Part shown: positions 1-7,718 of the stretch, one piece after another | Layout: each line of letters begins with the position of its first letter | How positions within the stretch are numbered: position 1 is the stretch's first letter | Source: JACPXH01 sp964409225 | GTDB lineage: Bacteria; Patescibacteriota; Minisyncoccia; JACPXH01 | Direction of reading: 5' to 3' | Length of the DNA stretch: 64,000 nucleotides | Assembly: GCA_964409225.1 (NCBI GenBank) | Contig: CAYPCM010000001.1 | Span: 45,801 to 109,800 of the forward strand | The notes under the pieces: generated by a model | The model's database searches: none | What the model was told of the DNA's origin: nothing | The model's input: the letters and a program-made list of their open reading frames with translations, nothing else | Position numbers and translations under genes: made by a program

Positions 1-299
1 TCGCCCGGTTTGATGCGGCCGCCAAAGCGGGCATCTGGGAAGTAGTAGATTTGCCCGTTGCGGTATCGAGCTTGGCCGCCGAAGGTCCAGCCTTGGCTCG
101 TGACGGATGCGAGGAATTCGTCCCACGTGCTCGCGTCGCTGTTGAGTCCATGGACGAGGATAATCGGGTGCTCGGGCGGCGAAAGCGCCGCCGCCGCGCC
201 AATCCAGCCGGCTACGAGCAGAGCTGCCAGAAAGCCGATACTGCGTTTCCAGCTGCGCGGTTGAGTTGTGAAAAGAGCTGCCCATTCCAGTCGTCTCAT
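1..299 (-). CDS. Lipase-like alpha/beta hydrolase, N-terminal part (runs off the window)
   Basis: The minus-strand frame opens with ATG at 299, 7 nt after an AGGAGG ribosome site, and is open to base 1, so only about 99 N-terminal residues are visible. Residues 18-40 form a hydrophobic export segment (IGFLAALLVAGWIGAAAA). The strand-turn HPIILVHGLNSDASTWDEF follows, the oxyanion-hole region typical of bacterial lipases and PGAP1-like hydrolases (HG motif before the catalytic serine). The serine, aspartate and histidine would lie outside the window. Probably a secreted or membrane-anchored ester hydrolase; the substrate cannot be told. Confidence 0.6.
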   Translation of the reverse strand, partial: MRRLEWAALFTTQPRSWKRSIGFLAALLVAGWIGAAAALSPPEHPIILVHGLNSDASTWDEFLASVTSQGWTFGGQARYRNGQIYYFPDARFGGRIKPG

Positions 300-382
300 C
301 GCTCATCCTCCTTCTCTGTGCGGGCGATGCGGTTGCGGTTGGGTGCTGAGTTGATGTTCAATCAAATACTCGTTGGTGTCAA

Positions 383-479
383 CCCCGTTAGAAAACAGAA
401 CTTTGTCTCATCGAAAGTAAGAACTCTTTAGTAGACTGACAAGTCGAAGAAAGCATGACCAGCTAGTTTTCTAACGGGG
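383..479. repeat. Palindromic repeat family A, copy 1
   Basis: The left arm CCCCGTTAGAAAAC (383-396) is the exact reverse complement of the right arm GTTTTCTAACGGGG (466-479), with about 69 bp of unrelated sequence between. The same CCCCGTTAGAA terminus recurs at 4580-4697, 25976, 32739 and 49718. It lies between two divergently transcribed genes. Confidence 0.75.
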
Positions 480-541
480 TCAATCACCTGCGATGCTGGA
501 TGCGAGTGGTTTCCGGTGGTATATTGTGCGTAGAACGCTTT

Positions 542-949
542 ATGAGTAGTTCAAGGATACGATACGCGATCGTTGGGGTGGTGCTCCTTACGGTTGCATT
601 GCTCATTGTCGTCGGTCCAATCCGGGACTACGTTTTTGCGGGTGAGGCAGGAGATCTTCTCTGGGGAGCGCTGGTCGTATTCGTTGCCGTTCCCTGCCTT
701 ATCGTTGGTATGCTTTTCCTCACCCGCGCCACCTTTGGGCAGGCGAGCGATGCCGTTGGTGCGAGTTCCCCGCCCGCAAGCGCCTTGCGCCGGCCCCTGA
801 AGCCAACCGTGCCGATTGCGATCGGCGCAATCATCGTGGTGATTGCTGCTTTCTTCTTGCCAAAGGAATTTCGCGGACTTGAATATCTCGGGTATATTGC
901 CGGGTTTATTCTGCTTGCGATCGGCGCGATCGAAGCGATTTGGCGGTAG
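542..949 (+). CDS. Small multi-span membrane protein, unknown function
   Basis: 135 residues if started at ATG 542 (MSSSRIRYAIVGVV). Four hydrophobic segments are visible, about residues 8-26, 39-60, 87-104 and 114-132, with a short polar Ala/Ser/Pro-rich loop near 65-85. I recognise no family. An in-frame earlier start at 500 would add 14 residues but no better ribosome site. It follows repeat family A and is not obviously in an operon with the CsgG-like gene 200 bp downstream. Confidence 0.55.
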   Translation: MSSSRIRYAIVGVVLLTVALLIVVGPIRDYVFAGEAGDLLWGALVVFVAVPCLIVGMLFLTRATFGQASDAVGASSPPASALRRPLKPTVPIAIGAIIVVIAAFFLPKEFRGLEYLGYIAGFILLAIGAIEAIWR

Positions 950-1155
950 CACGGCTCGGTAGTGTCATCGGTTTGCCAAACGCGGTACTTCTTTGCAGAG
1001 TACTTTCAGGAGGTACGGAAGCTGTTTTCGGTTGTGACGACGTGGGGAAGGAGGTGAAGGCAAGCACCTTGTCATTTTGCACAGCAGTAGGGGGGTGTTC
1101 CGTGGTCGCCGCGGATGCGGCGCTGCGGACGATTTTGTAAGAAAGGAGGGCGGCG
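950..1155 (+). other. Intergenic region with possible leader ORF
   Basis: Between the membrane protein and the CsgG-like gene. A short frame ends with TAA at 1138-1140, just ahead of the downstream ribosome site. A GGAAGGAGGTG stretch at about 1047-1057 precedes a possible TTG start that would give a 23-residue peptide. No recognisable domain; it may simply be the 5-prime leader of the downstream lipoprotein gene. Confidence 0.2.
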
Positions 1156-2307
1156 ATGCGCATCGTGAAGGCGGCGGCGGTGTTCGCAGTGCTCGTGGCG
1201 GTACTCGTGAGCTGTACTCCCATGGCCCAAGAGTTTCAACGTTGGACTGCGCCGCAGGCCACGGTAACCGGCGGCTCGGCCCAGGCAGTGGCCCAGGCGC
1301 AGTTGGAGCCCTATAACGGCCCCAAGCCGCGGGTCGTGGTGGCGCGCTTCGCCAACAAGACCGGTACTCACTACCAAGTGCGCTACACGCGCGGCACGAT
1401 GACTGCCGGCGATCCGCTCGGTGAGGGGATGTCGGATCAGTTCGTCACGGTGCTCATGGAGACGGGTCGCTTCATTGTCCTCGGAAGTAAAGAGGACCTT
1501 GGAGACGCTATCTCTGAGCAGGACTATGACCCGACTCGCTTTAACCCCGGCACGTTAGCGGCCAAAGGCGGACTCGAGGCGGCCGATCTGCTTATCATTG
1601 GTGCCGTAACCGGGTTCAAGCCCTCGCAGGCCTCGGTCGGCGGAGGCGCTGGCTACGTTACGAGCGGTTGGGGGTCTCTGATTGCCATGGCCGTAACAGC
1701 TGCGATGGCCCAAGACTACGTGGCCATTGATTTCCGGGCTATCGAGGCGCGGACGCGCCGTGTGGTCTGGGCGAGTCGCGTGGAAGGCACTGCCCGAGAC
1801 TTCAGCGCCGGCATCGGGGGAATCTTTAGCCCGCTCCTTGCCGGTGTCGGTGGCAGCTACTCGACGCCGATTGACCAAGCCACCAGAGCAACGATGGTGA
1901 AGGCGACTGAACAGCTCTGGATGAGTTTGGATCGTGGCGGGTTCATCCGACAGTGGGCGGCACAACCGGCACCGCAGCCAGCCGTTGCGACGGTCGCTGG
2001 TCCGGCCGCGCCGCCAGCGCCGAATTCCGCTCCGCCGCAGGCAGGCACGGTTCCGATTGCGCCTGCAGTTGCTCCGGCCGTGCCCCTAAAGGCGGTACCA
2101 GCGGTTGGCGCGCCGCTTGCTGGTATGGTCAAGGTGAAGGCCTCAAGCGCGATCTTGCGCGACAGCCTGAACGGTCAGCGCGTCGCTTCGGTGGCGCAGG
2201 GTGCGGCTCTTAAGAAGGTCGCAGAACGCAAAGTCGCCGAACACACCTGGGTCCAAGTCGAGTACAACGAGCAGGAGGTTTGGATCCGCGCAGACCTCGT
2301 TGAATAG
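1156..2307 (+). CDS. CsgG-family lipoprotein with C-terminal SH3-like domain
   Basis: 383 residues. The N-terminus is a lipoprotein signal with lipobox LVSC (Cys at about residue 20). Residues about 58-255 look like a CsgG/curli-assembly-type domain, starting with PRVVVARFANKTG and including LGEGMSDQFVTVLMETGRF and AADLLIIGAVTGF. A Pro/Ala-rich linker (about 265-325) leads to a bacterial SH3-like domain (about 326-383, ending WVQVEYNEQEVWIRADLV). The start is supported by GAAAGGAGGG upstream. CsgG proteins usually form outer-membrane export channels; in a presumed single-membrane cell the role is uncertain and may be envelope-stress or surface related. A strong terminator follows. Confidence 0.7.
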   Translation: MRIVKAAAVFAVLVAVLVSCTPMAQEFQRWTAPQATVTGGSAQAVAQAQLEPYNGPKPRVVVARFANKTGTHYQVRYTRGTMTAGDPLGEGMSDQFVTVLMETGRFIVLGSKEDLGDAISEQDYDPTRFNPGTLAAKGGLEAADLLIIGAVTGFKPSQASVGGGAGYVTSGWGSLIAMAVTAAMAQDYVAIDFRAIEARTRRVVWASRVEGTARDFSAGIGGIFSPLLAGVGGSYSTPIDQATRATMVKATEQLWMSLDRGGFIRQWAAQPAPQPAVATVAGPAAPPAPNSAPPQAGTVPIAPAVAPAVPLKAVPAVGAPLAGMVKVKASSAILRDSLNGQRVASVAQGAALKKVAERKVAEHTWVQVEYNEQEVWIRADLVE

Positions 2308-2332
2308 CATCGTTCTTTCGCAGTCCGATGTT

Positions 2333-2370
2333 CCGCCCCGACGCCTTCGCGTCGGGGCGGTTTCCTTTTT
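2333..2370 (+). terminator. Rho-independent terminator after the CsgG-family gene
   Basis: GC-rich stem CCGCCCCGACGC / GCGTCGGGGCGG closed by a TTC loop, followed by TTTCCTTTTT. The stem-loop is identical in sequence to the one at 3381-3408. Confidence 0.85.
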
Positions 2371-2449
2371 CAAGACCTCGGCGCGTTGCGATCACGCTGC
2401 GTTTTCTACATCTGGCATATGCACCTGACATGTGGTATGATAAAGGGGT

Positions 2450-2704
2450 ATGCGCAAGCCCAAATCAACCCCAAAAATTCGTTTTCGGCAGTCGCTCTTC
2501 TGGGATGTGGATCCTAAAACCATTCATCCCAAACGCCACGCTCGCTACATCATCGAGCGCATTCTTGATTTTGGCAATGACCGCGAGGTGCGGTGGCTCT
2601 GGCAGACGTACCCTCGAACGCTCATCGCCGAGGTCGTCCAACACTCGCGGGTGCTTCATAATCAGTCGCGCGCTTTATGGACGCTGCTCAGTCGCGGGGC
2701 GTAA
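2450..2704 (+). CDS. Probable antitoxin of an AbiE-type pair (DUF6922-like)
   Basis: 84 residues, beginning MRKPKSTPKIRFRQSLFWD. The pattern FWDVDPKTIHPKRHARYIIERILDFG resembles the short DUF6922-like proteins that precede AbiEii nucleotidyltransferases. The gene overlaps the AbiEii-like toxin by 28 bp, typical of co-translated toxin-antitoxin genes. A TATGAT -10-like box at 2436-2441 lies just upstream. Family assignment is from memory of the motif and neighbour; the pairing is the main support. Confidence 0.65.
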   Translation: MRKPKSTPKIRFRQSLFWDVDPKTIHPKRHARYIIERILDFGNDREVRWLWQTYPRTLIAEVVQHSRVLHNQSRALWTLLSRGA

Positions 2705-3357
2705 CCTGGCATGTTGAGGTGTTGCCGCGGACGGTACGCCAGGCCCTTCGGCGTCTCGCCGGAGCGAGATGGCTTAAGCGTTCGAAATGGTATCTTGCGG
2801 GCGGCACAGCCCTCGCCCTTCAAGCGGGGCACCGCGCTTCGGTTGACCTTGATTTTTTTACGCCTCAAAAAACGTTTTCCGCAGACCAGCTGCTCGCTCA
2901 TTTTCCAAAGGAATCGTGGACAGCTGATGTGGTGCGCGAAGGCACCGTCTATGGTCGGTTGCTCGGAACACGGGTGAGTTTCATTGCTTACCCCTATTTC
3001 GTTGCCCGAGCGCCGTATCGATGGTACGGCTCAGTGCGGGTACTCGCGCCGGCTGATATCGCCGTGATGAAAATTGTAGCTATTAGCCAACGCGGCCGAA
3101 AAAGAGATTTTGTTGACCTCTATTGGTACTGCCGCCACCGTGAACCGCTCGGCGACATTGTGGAGCGACTGCGAGACCAATATCCCACCGTGGCCCACAA
3201 CTATCACCATATTATCAAAAGTCTTGCGTATTTTGCCGACGCTGAAGCCGAGCCCATGCCGAAACTTTTTTTTGACGTAACGTGGAAAGACATAAAAAAG
3301 TTTTTTGAGCGCGAAGTGTCGGCCGTCGCGCGCCGGAAGCTTCTGGGCTTGCGCTGA
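2677..3357 (+). CDS. Nucleotidyltransferase AbiEii/AbiGii-type toxin
   Basis: 226 residues. The nucleotidyltransferase core is seen as WYLAGGTALALQAGHRASVDLDFFT (about residues 38-63), with the GG(T) and D-x-D-F signature of AbiEii toxins. Further on come VLAPADIAVMKIVAISQRGRKRDFVDLYW (about 120-150), the usual second conserved block. AbiEii-type enzymes modify tRNA ends or other targets and are neutralised by the antitoxin encoded just upstream. Length fits the family. Likely an abortive-infection or plasmid-stabilisation type module. Confidence 0.82.
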   Translation: MDAAQSRGVTWHVEVLPRTVRQALRRLAGARWLKRSKWYLAGGTALALQAGHRASVDLDFFTPQKTFSADQLLAHFPKESWTADVVREGTVYGRLLGTRVSFIAYPYFVARAPYRWYGSVRVLAPADIAVMKIVAISQRGRKRDFVDLYWYCRHREPLGDIVERLRDQYPTVAHNYHHIIKSLAYFADAEAEPMPKLFFDVTWKDIKKFFEREVSAVARRKLLGLR

Positions 3358-3380
3358 AAAGGTGTGAGATAACGACTCAG

Positions 3381-3415
3381 CCGCCCCGACGCCTTCGCGT
3401 CGGGGCGGTTTCTCT
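3381..3415 (+). terminator. Rho-independent terminator after the AbiEii-like gene
   Basis: Same 28-nt stem-loop as at 2333-2360, followed by TTTCTCTT. The two identical terminators bracket the toxin-antitoxin pair. Confidence 0.8.
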
Positions 3416-3532
3416 TACGCGGCAATTTGACGCACGGTAAGGCAGTTTGTATAGTCAGAGCGGAGATGCACTTTCCCAATCGCTTTGTCGTTGGGCAGAA
3501 ACCAAGGAAGGACAACCGGAGAGGAGGAGCCC

Positions 3533-4444
3533 ATGCGCAGCATGTTGGCGGCGGTAGTTCTAGTGGCGGCAATCCTTGCTCAAGTCCAAGGGGCGTTCGG
3601 GGCGGATGAGCCCCCAACGGTTCGCACGATGGCCGGCAGGCACCAGCAGGTGGGCAACACCGAGGTGTCCGGGGCGTTCTCCGCAACGCTGTTTGCCGAC
3701 GGGAGCTTCACGGTACGGTTTAATCTGGACTCCTTGGACTGCGACTTCATCAACTTTCGGGCGAACCACGAGGCGAGCTTTATCGAGTGGTCTCTCGGCC
3801 TCCCGCTCGTCATCACGACGTTTCGGACCGCGGGAGGATTCACCCTCGATGCAGCTACGCTCGTACTGGATGCGCCGTTGTGGATTCATCCCTCCACCGG
3901 CGCCCTCATAAACCGGGGATTGTTTCGTCGGTGTGGCGTTGACGATATGCTCGTCGCGTTCCGGCTTACCATCCGTTCGGCGAACTTCGCCCCACTCGGT
4001 CGGTACGACGGCGACATCAGCGCAACACTGTTGAGCGGGGCGACCCTGCAGCGATCGTTTAGCGGCACCTTCTCTGCGGTCTCGCCCATGCCGTTTAGGC
4101 CGGTCATCGGTTTTCGGGTTGATCCGACGTATCGGGTGGCTGGAGAATGCCTTAACATCCAGTGGCAGTCGTTACCTGGTGCCGCGTACTACGCGCTCGA
4201 ATACGTCGGGCCGTCTCGCAGATTCACTGGTCGCGTATTTTCCGCCACGCCGGAACTCGAGCGTAACCAAGGGTGGGGATCGGTTCTCCTGCCGTCAGCC
4301 ACCGCCGCCACGGTCTGCACCTCACAAAACACGCCCGGGGGCAGGTATGAGTTGCGGGTGTTCGGATTGGATGGTGCCCTCAATGTTGCTCCGGGCACTG
4401 GCTCTTCAGTTCCGGTAACGGTGAGTGTAAGTGCGCCGTATTGA
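3533..4444 (+). CDS. Secreted protein of unknown function
   Basis: 303 residues from ATG 3533, chosen because GAGGAGGAG lies 3-6 nt upstream and a clean signal peptide follows (MRSMLAAVVLVAAILAQVQG, cleavage near AFGAD). The mature part is beta-strand rich with few charged clusters. Residues about 200-300 (IQWQSLPGAAYYALEYVG to GGRYELRVFGLDGA) look like one fibronectin type III-like fold. Four Cys residues may form disulfides. No enzymatic motif is visible. Probably an exported surface-associated protein. Confidence 0.7.
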   Translation: MRSMLAAVVLVAAILAQVQGAFGADEPPTVRTMAGRHQQVGNTEVSGAFSATLFADGSFTVRFNLDSLDCDFINFRANHEASFIEWSLGLPLVITTFRTAGGFTLDAATLVLDAPLWIHPSTGALINRGLFRRCGVDDMLVAFRLTIRSANFAPLGRYDGDISATLLSGATLQRSFSGTFSAVSPMPFRPVIGFRVDPTYRVAGECLNIQWQSLPGAAYYALEYVGPSRRFTGRVFSATPELERNQGWGSVLLPSATAATVCTSQNTPGGRYELRVFGLDGALNVAPGTGSSVPVTVSVSAPY

Positions 4445-4468
4445 CCTGCGGCGCGCCTGCGCCGCCAA

Positions 4469-4505
4469 CCCGCCCGACGGGAGTCCGTCGGGCGGGTTTC
4501 TTTTC
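4469..4505 (+). terminator. Rho-independent terminator
   Basis: Stem CCCGCCCGACGG / CCGTCGGGCGGG with GAGT loop and the T-rich tail TTTCTTTTC. Confidence 0.85.
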
Positions 4506-4579
4506 TCGGGCACCGGGAGACGGCACATAAAACCAATACTATGCCGTATCCGTTCGTGTGATGATTACGGCCCCGCAGC

Positions 4580-4697
4580 TTGACCCCGTTAGAAGTCCAT
4601 AGTTCGGCAATCTATTGTGGGAGCCTAAAGGCGAAGCCGCCTAACGGCTTTCATTTATCTTCTTTGGGGGACACGATTTAGACTTCTAACGGGGTTG
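4580..4697. repeat. Palindromic repeat family A, copy 2
   Basis: Left arm TTGACCCCGTTAGAAGTC (4580-4597) and right arm GACTTCTAACGGGGTT (4681-4696) are inverted repeats about 85 bp apart. The interior carries a small hairpin (AGGCGAAGCCGCCT). It lies directly upstream of a toxin-antitoxin pair, and its right edge overlaps that pair's likely -35 box. Confidence 0.78.
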
Positions 4698-4746
4698 ACG
4701 CCGGCGGCGTGCGCGGCAATACTTACATTGATTAACCTTAATCAAT
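4695..4746 (+). promoter_or_regulatory. Promoter and palindromic operator of the Phd/RelE pair
   Basis: TTGACG (4695-4700), 17 nt, AATACT (4718-4723) form a plausible promoter. Just after it is a perfect palindrome, ATTGATTAA-CC-TTAATCAAT (4727-4746), 10 bp before the antitoxin ATG. This is the expected position for autorepressor binding by a Phd/YefM antitoxin. Confidence 0.65.
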
Positions 4747-4756
4747 AAGACCTTTT

Positions 4757-5050
4757 ATGGTTCAGCGACTCCCTCTCACCAAAGCCCGGATCAACCTCGG
4801 CGCCATCGTCAAGCGAGTCCACCTCAACAAAGAATATTTCATTCTCGAGAAAGACGGCATCCCCGTGGCTGGCCTCATGGACATTGACGAGTTTGAGGAC
4901 TACTTGGAACTCCGTGATCCCAAGGTCCGTGAGCACATCCGCAAGAGCAACGCGGAGTACCTCGCGGGCAAGAGTCGGCCGTACCGAGCCCTCCTCGCGG
5001 AACTCAAACGCGAGGAGCAACGGGGGACAAAGCGGCGTCAGAAGGCATGA
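4757..5050 (+). CDS. Phd/YefM-type antitoxin
   Basis: 97 residues. The N-terminal half (LPLTKARINLGAIVKRV, then EYFILEKDGIPVAGLMDIDEFEDYLEL) is the classic Phd/YefM DNA-binding fold: a helix, then strand I-L-x-K-x-G-x-P-V-A. The C-terminal 35 residues are basic and presumably wrap the toxin. The stop overlaps the start of the RelE-like gene (ATGA). Autoregulation is likely through the palindrome at 4727-4746. Confidence 0.85.
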   Translation: MVQRLPLTKARINLGAIVKRVHLNKEYFILEKDGIPVAGLMDIDEFEDYLELRDPKVREHIRKSNAEYLAGKSRPYRALLAELKREEQRGTKRRQKA

Positions 5051-5337
5051 CGGCGCTTTTTCTCGTTCGCTCCTCGGCGCGATTCGAGCGGCTCTTCCGT
5101 AAACTTTTTCGAAGGCACCCCGAGCTCCGTGCTCTCCGCGATCGCGTCGGCGACATCCTCGAGACCGACCCCACCAACCGCACCCGGACCCACCACATCA
5201 AGAAGCTCGGAGCCGTCCCACTGGGTGAAGGCCAGTGGCGGTTCTTTCTCGGCCGTTTCCGATTCCGCTATGACATCTACGGTCGTGAGGTCGTGCTTCA
5301 ATACTGCGGTCTCCGGCGCGAAGATACGTACCGGTAG
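5047..5337 (+). CDS. RelE/ParE-superfamily toxin
   Basis: 96 residues, overlapping the antitoxin by 4 bp. Features of the RelE fold are visible: an N-terminal strand (TALFLVRSSARFERLFRKLF), a helix pair, and the core GQWRFFLGRFRFRYDIYGREVVLQYCGLR, with basic residues on the last strands as in ribosome-dependent mRNA interferases. Whether it cleaves mRNA or acts like ParE on gyrase cannot be decided by eye. Confidence 0.8.
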   Translation: MTALFLVRSSARFERLFRKLFRRHPELRALRDRVGDILETDPTNRTRTHHIKKLGAVPLGEGQWRFFLGRFRFRYDIYGREVVLQYCGLRREDTYR

Positions 5338-5614
5338 TACCGCGCCTGAGTTCGAGCATTTGCTTCTCCCGGGCGCGCAGGCGCTACATCTGTCGGAAAC
5401 ATTTCCAAACTTCGGCGGTAGACGGTGGCGTTAAAGAAAACATTGGCTCAGCGGCTGATGAAGATTCGGAAAAGCATATCATCGTTGTATTGCGTTTTCC
5501 ATGCCTTGTCGAGCGTGGGCATCGCGCGGAAAACCTGTGGACAAGATGGGGGAATGGCGTGCGAAGTTCGGATGCGTGTGGGCCTCGTAGCGTAATGTTG
5601 GTGCTCTTGATGTT
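5338..5614. other. Intergenic stretch, no gene seen
   Basis: About 280 bp after the RelE-like toxin with no convincing ORF or known RNA motif. Frames crossing it read through the terminator at 5615-5654 and lack a ribosome site. Confidence 0.4.
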
Positions 5615-5654
5615 CCGCCCTGAAGCGCATAGGCGCTTCAGGGCGGTCTCTTTT
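5615..5654 (+). terminator. Rho-independent terminator upstream of the GNAT gene
   Basis: Stem CCGCCCTGAAGCGC / GCGCTTCAGGGCGG-type hairpin (5615-5646), followed by TCTCTTTT. It sits before the GNAT gene, so that gene needs its own promoter and its start must be downstream. Confidence 0.8.
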
Positions 5655-5672
5655 ACGCTGACCTTGCGTGTT

Positions 5673-6569
5673 ATGATGCGGCGTACCGTGGAACCAACAC
5701 CGGACATCCAAATCCTCGCGGCCACGAGCGACCATCGCGAGAGCATCCGCGAGTTGTACCTTCTCGTCGGCGGGCCGCACGATCACATTCTCCCGTTCCT
5801 CCAGCAACCATTCCCTACCGAGGATTTCGTGCCGTTCGTAGCCGTGCACGATTACGCGGTAGTCGGCGTGGGGTGCGCATTCGTGCTGGAGCCGTACGTG
5901 TGGTTGATGGGTTTGCGTGTGCACCCCGACTGGCGCAACCACAAGATTGGTCAGCAATTGGTTGAGCGCAGGGTGCAGTTTGCCGCGGCGCGGTGCCAGC
6001 CGGTAAAAGCCGTCGTGCTCGCGGCCAACGCCCCGGTGGTGCGCGTGTTCACGAATGCGGGTTTTGCCAGCCAGCCGGGGTTTACGCTCATGGAGGCAAC
6101 CATTGGCGCGGTGCGTCCGAGCCATTTCTGGGATCGGTCAGTCGTTCGTGCCGCGACCGCAGCCGAGCGCGCCGAGGTTGCATCGTTTCTCAACGTCAAC
6201 TATCAGCTTGCGTCTGATCACGTCAACCTCTTTGGCGAAGATTTCGTCTGGCGGCCAATCAGCTCCGCTAATGAGCTTGGCCGGCTCGTTGCGAGCCGGC
6301 GGCTGCTCGTAAGCCGCGGCGAGGCAGGCACGGTGAGAGGTGTTGCGGTCGTAAACCCAAAGCCAGATCGCACTGTTGAAATCGGCAGAATCTGGGGCGA
6401 GCCCGCGCCATTCCTGTGGCACATCATCGAGACGGCCGCACCACCGCGCCTGTGGTGGTATCTCTCCGGAGAAACAGAAGAAGAGCGCGCGCGCCAATTC
6501 CGGTTCCAGATTTCCCGCACCGGGACGAGCGAGCGCCGGTATCTTATTTTTACGAAGGATTCTGCCTGA
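5673..6569 (+). CDS. GNAT-family N-acetyltransferase
   Basis: 298 residues with start at ATG 5673 (or 5676); longer frames would run back through a terminator. Residues about 12-135 form a GNAT domain: ILAATSDHRESIRELYLL, then WLMGLRVHPDWRNHKIGQQLVERRV, the acetyl-CoA-binding R/Q-x-x-G-x-G/A region (here RNHKIGQQL), and VLAANAPVVRVFTNAGF, the usual N-x-x-a-x-x-x-Y/F-x-x-x-G-F segment. The C-terminal ~150 residues could be a second, degenerate GNAT-like fold. The acceptor substrate is unknown. The 3-prime end abuts a repeat of family B. Confidence 0.78.
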   Translation: MMRRTVEPTPDIQILAATSDHRESIRELYLLVGGPHDHILPFLQQPFPTEDFVPFVAVHDYAVVGVGCAFVLEPYVWLMGLRVHPDWRNHKIGQQLVERRVQFAAARCQPVKAVVLAANAPVVRVFTNAGFASQPGFTLMEATIGAVRPSHFWDRSVVRAATAAERAEVASFLNVNYQLASDHVNLFGEDFVWRPISSANELGRLVASRRLLVSRGEAGTVRGVAVVNPKPDRTVEIGRIWGEPAPFLWHIIETAAPPRLWWYLSGETEEERARQFRFQISRTGTSERRYLIFTKDSA

Positions 6570-6571
6570 TC

Positions 6572-6690
6572 AGACCGTCCGAAAATGCCAAAATTTAGTC
6601 TTCGAGCTTGTCGAGAAGCCTAAATTTTGGCATAAATACGTCAGTGGTTCTCGACTTCGCTCGAACCATATCGAGTTTTCGGATGGTCTG
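6572..6690. repeat. Palindromic repeat family B, copy 1
   Basis: Outer arms CAGACCGTCCGAAAA (6572-6586) and the inverted TTTTCGGATGGTCTG (6676-6690) enclose a nested hairpin (TGCCAAAATTTAG / CTAAATTTTGGCA) and TTCGAGC-type REP cores. A second copy with the same left 40 bp is at 26122-26270 inside a coding region. The stop codon of the minus-strand methyltransferase lies within this element. Confidence 0.8.
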
Positions 6691-7636
6691 TGATGCCCAA
6701 GAGGAATATCGGGCACCACTCGGCACCTTCATAGTCGTTCGCGCGCTTCGTCTCAACCACGGTGAAGTATTTGGAAAACAGCGTAACAAGCTCGCGTTCT
6801 CCAGGCGGGGACCACGTGCGGAAAGCGGCCGGGTCCTCAAGAATGGCTTGGCGGATGCGCGCCAGGAGCGGATGCGTCGTCCCTGTTGCGTCTGCCCAGG
6901 CCGCGAGTTTTTGGCTGGCGAGCGTTCGATTGAGCTGGCGAAGGGTTCGGTCGGCAAAACGCCACAAAAGCCGCGAGGCGATGAAGTATACTTTCTGCCA
7001 GTCCGTCAGCGGACGGCCGCGGAACCGCGCAACGATCGCGCCAATATCGTCGCCGAGAACGGTCTCGTCGAGTACTTGGCAGCGCGTGATGAAGACGCCT
7101 CCTGGCCGCAGGAGTGTCGCGACTTTCCCTAGGAGGCGCGGCTCCGCTTCAGGCGTAAGTTGCTGGAGCGTAAGGTCTCCGAGGATAGCCCCAAAGAATT
7201 CTTGAGGGAAAGGGAGCTCAAGCCAGTTGGCCCGCACCCAAATTTCTTCGCGCGGGTCAACATGTTTCGTGAACCGAAGCATGGCGAGCGGCATCCGGTA
7301 CGAAAAGTCAGCGAGGTGCACCCGGCCTGCGCCGGCGGTGGCGGCGAGATCTCGGAGTTCAGGGGTGGAACCCAAGATGAGCACCGGGCCGACGCCCCTG
7401 GTTTTCGTGAGGAATTCACGGTATACGGAAATATCTCCCGAGCTTGGACGGAACGGGCTTGTGACGTCCTCCCAGCGGTCAGCGAGGCGCTCCCAGTAGC
7501 CGCATTGATCTTGTTCGTGGGTCCGTTTTGTCGCCGTGATCAAGCGTTGATGAATAAGGCGATGAAGTACTGCAAGCTCATCCCGCTTGAGCAGCTGGCT
7601 AAGATATAACAGGAGTTTCTGGAGAGCGCGCGGCAC
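6641..7636 (-). CDS. Class I SAM-dependent methyltransferase
   Basis: About 331 residues if started at the GTG at 7636; the frame is open to 7876 but the upstream part would overlap the divergent small gene at 7719. The Rossmann fold is visible: GPVLILGSTPELRDLAA (motif I-like), VHLADFSYRMPLAML, WLELPFPQEFFGAILGDLTLQQL (motif IV-like) and LLRPGGVFITRCQV (post-motif). The glycine-rich loop is variant (LGSTPE). Substrate unknown. The last ~16 residues, TDHPKTRYGSSEVENH, are encoded by repeat B, so the original C-terminus has been replaced. Confidence 0.72.
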   Translation of the reverse strand: MPRALQKLLLYLSQLLKRDELAVLHRLIHQRLITATKRTHEQDQCGYWERLADRWEDVTSPFRPSSGDISVYREFLTKTRGVGPVLILGSTPELRDLAATAGAGRVHLADFSYRMPLAMLRFTKHVDPREEIWVRANWLELPFPQEFFGAILGDLTLQQLTPEAEPRLLGKVATLLRPGGVFITRCQVLDETVLGDDIGAIVARFRGRPLTDWQKVYFIASRLLWRFADRTLRQLNRTLASQKLAAWADATGTTHPLLARIRQAILEDPAAFRTWSPPGERELVTLFSKYFTVVETKRANDYEGAEWCPIFLLGITDHPKTRYGSSEVENH

Positions 7637-7718
7637 GGAGTTGTGGATATGAGTTGTTGTGTGCAGGGAGGTCTTGGAGTATGATGTTGCTATATTAAGT
7701 GTACTGGACTGGCTACAT

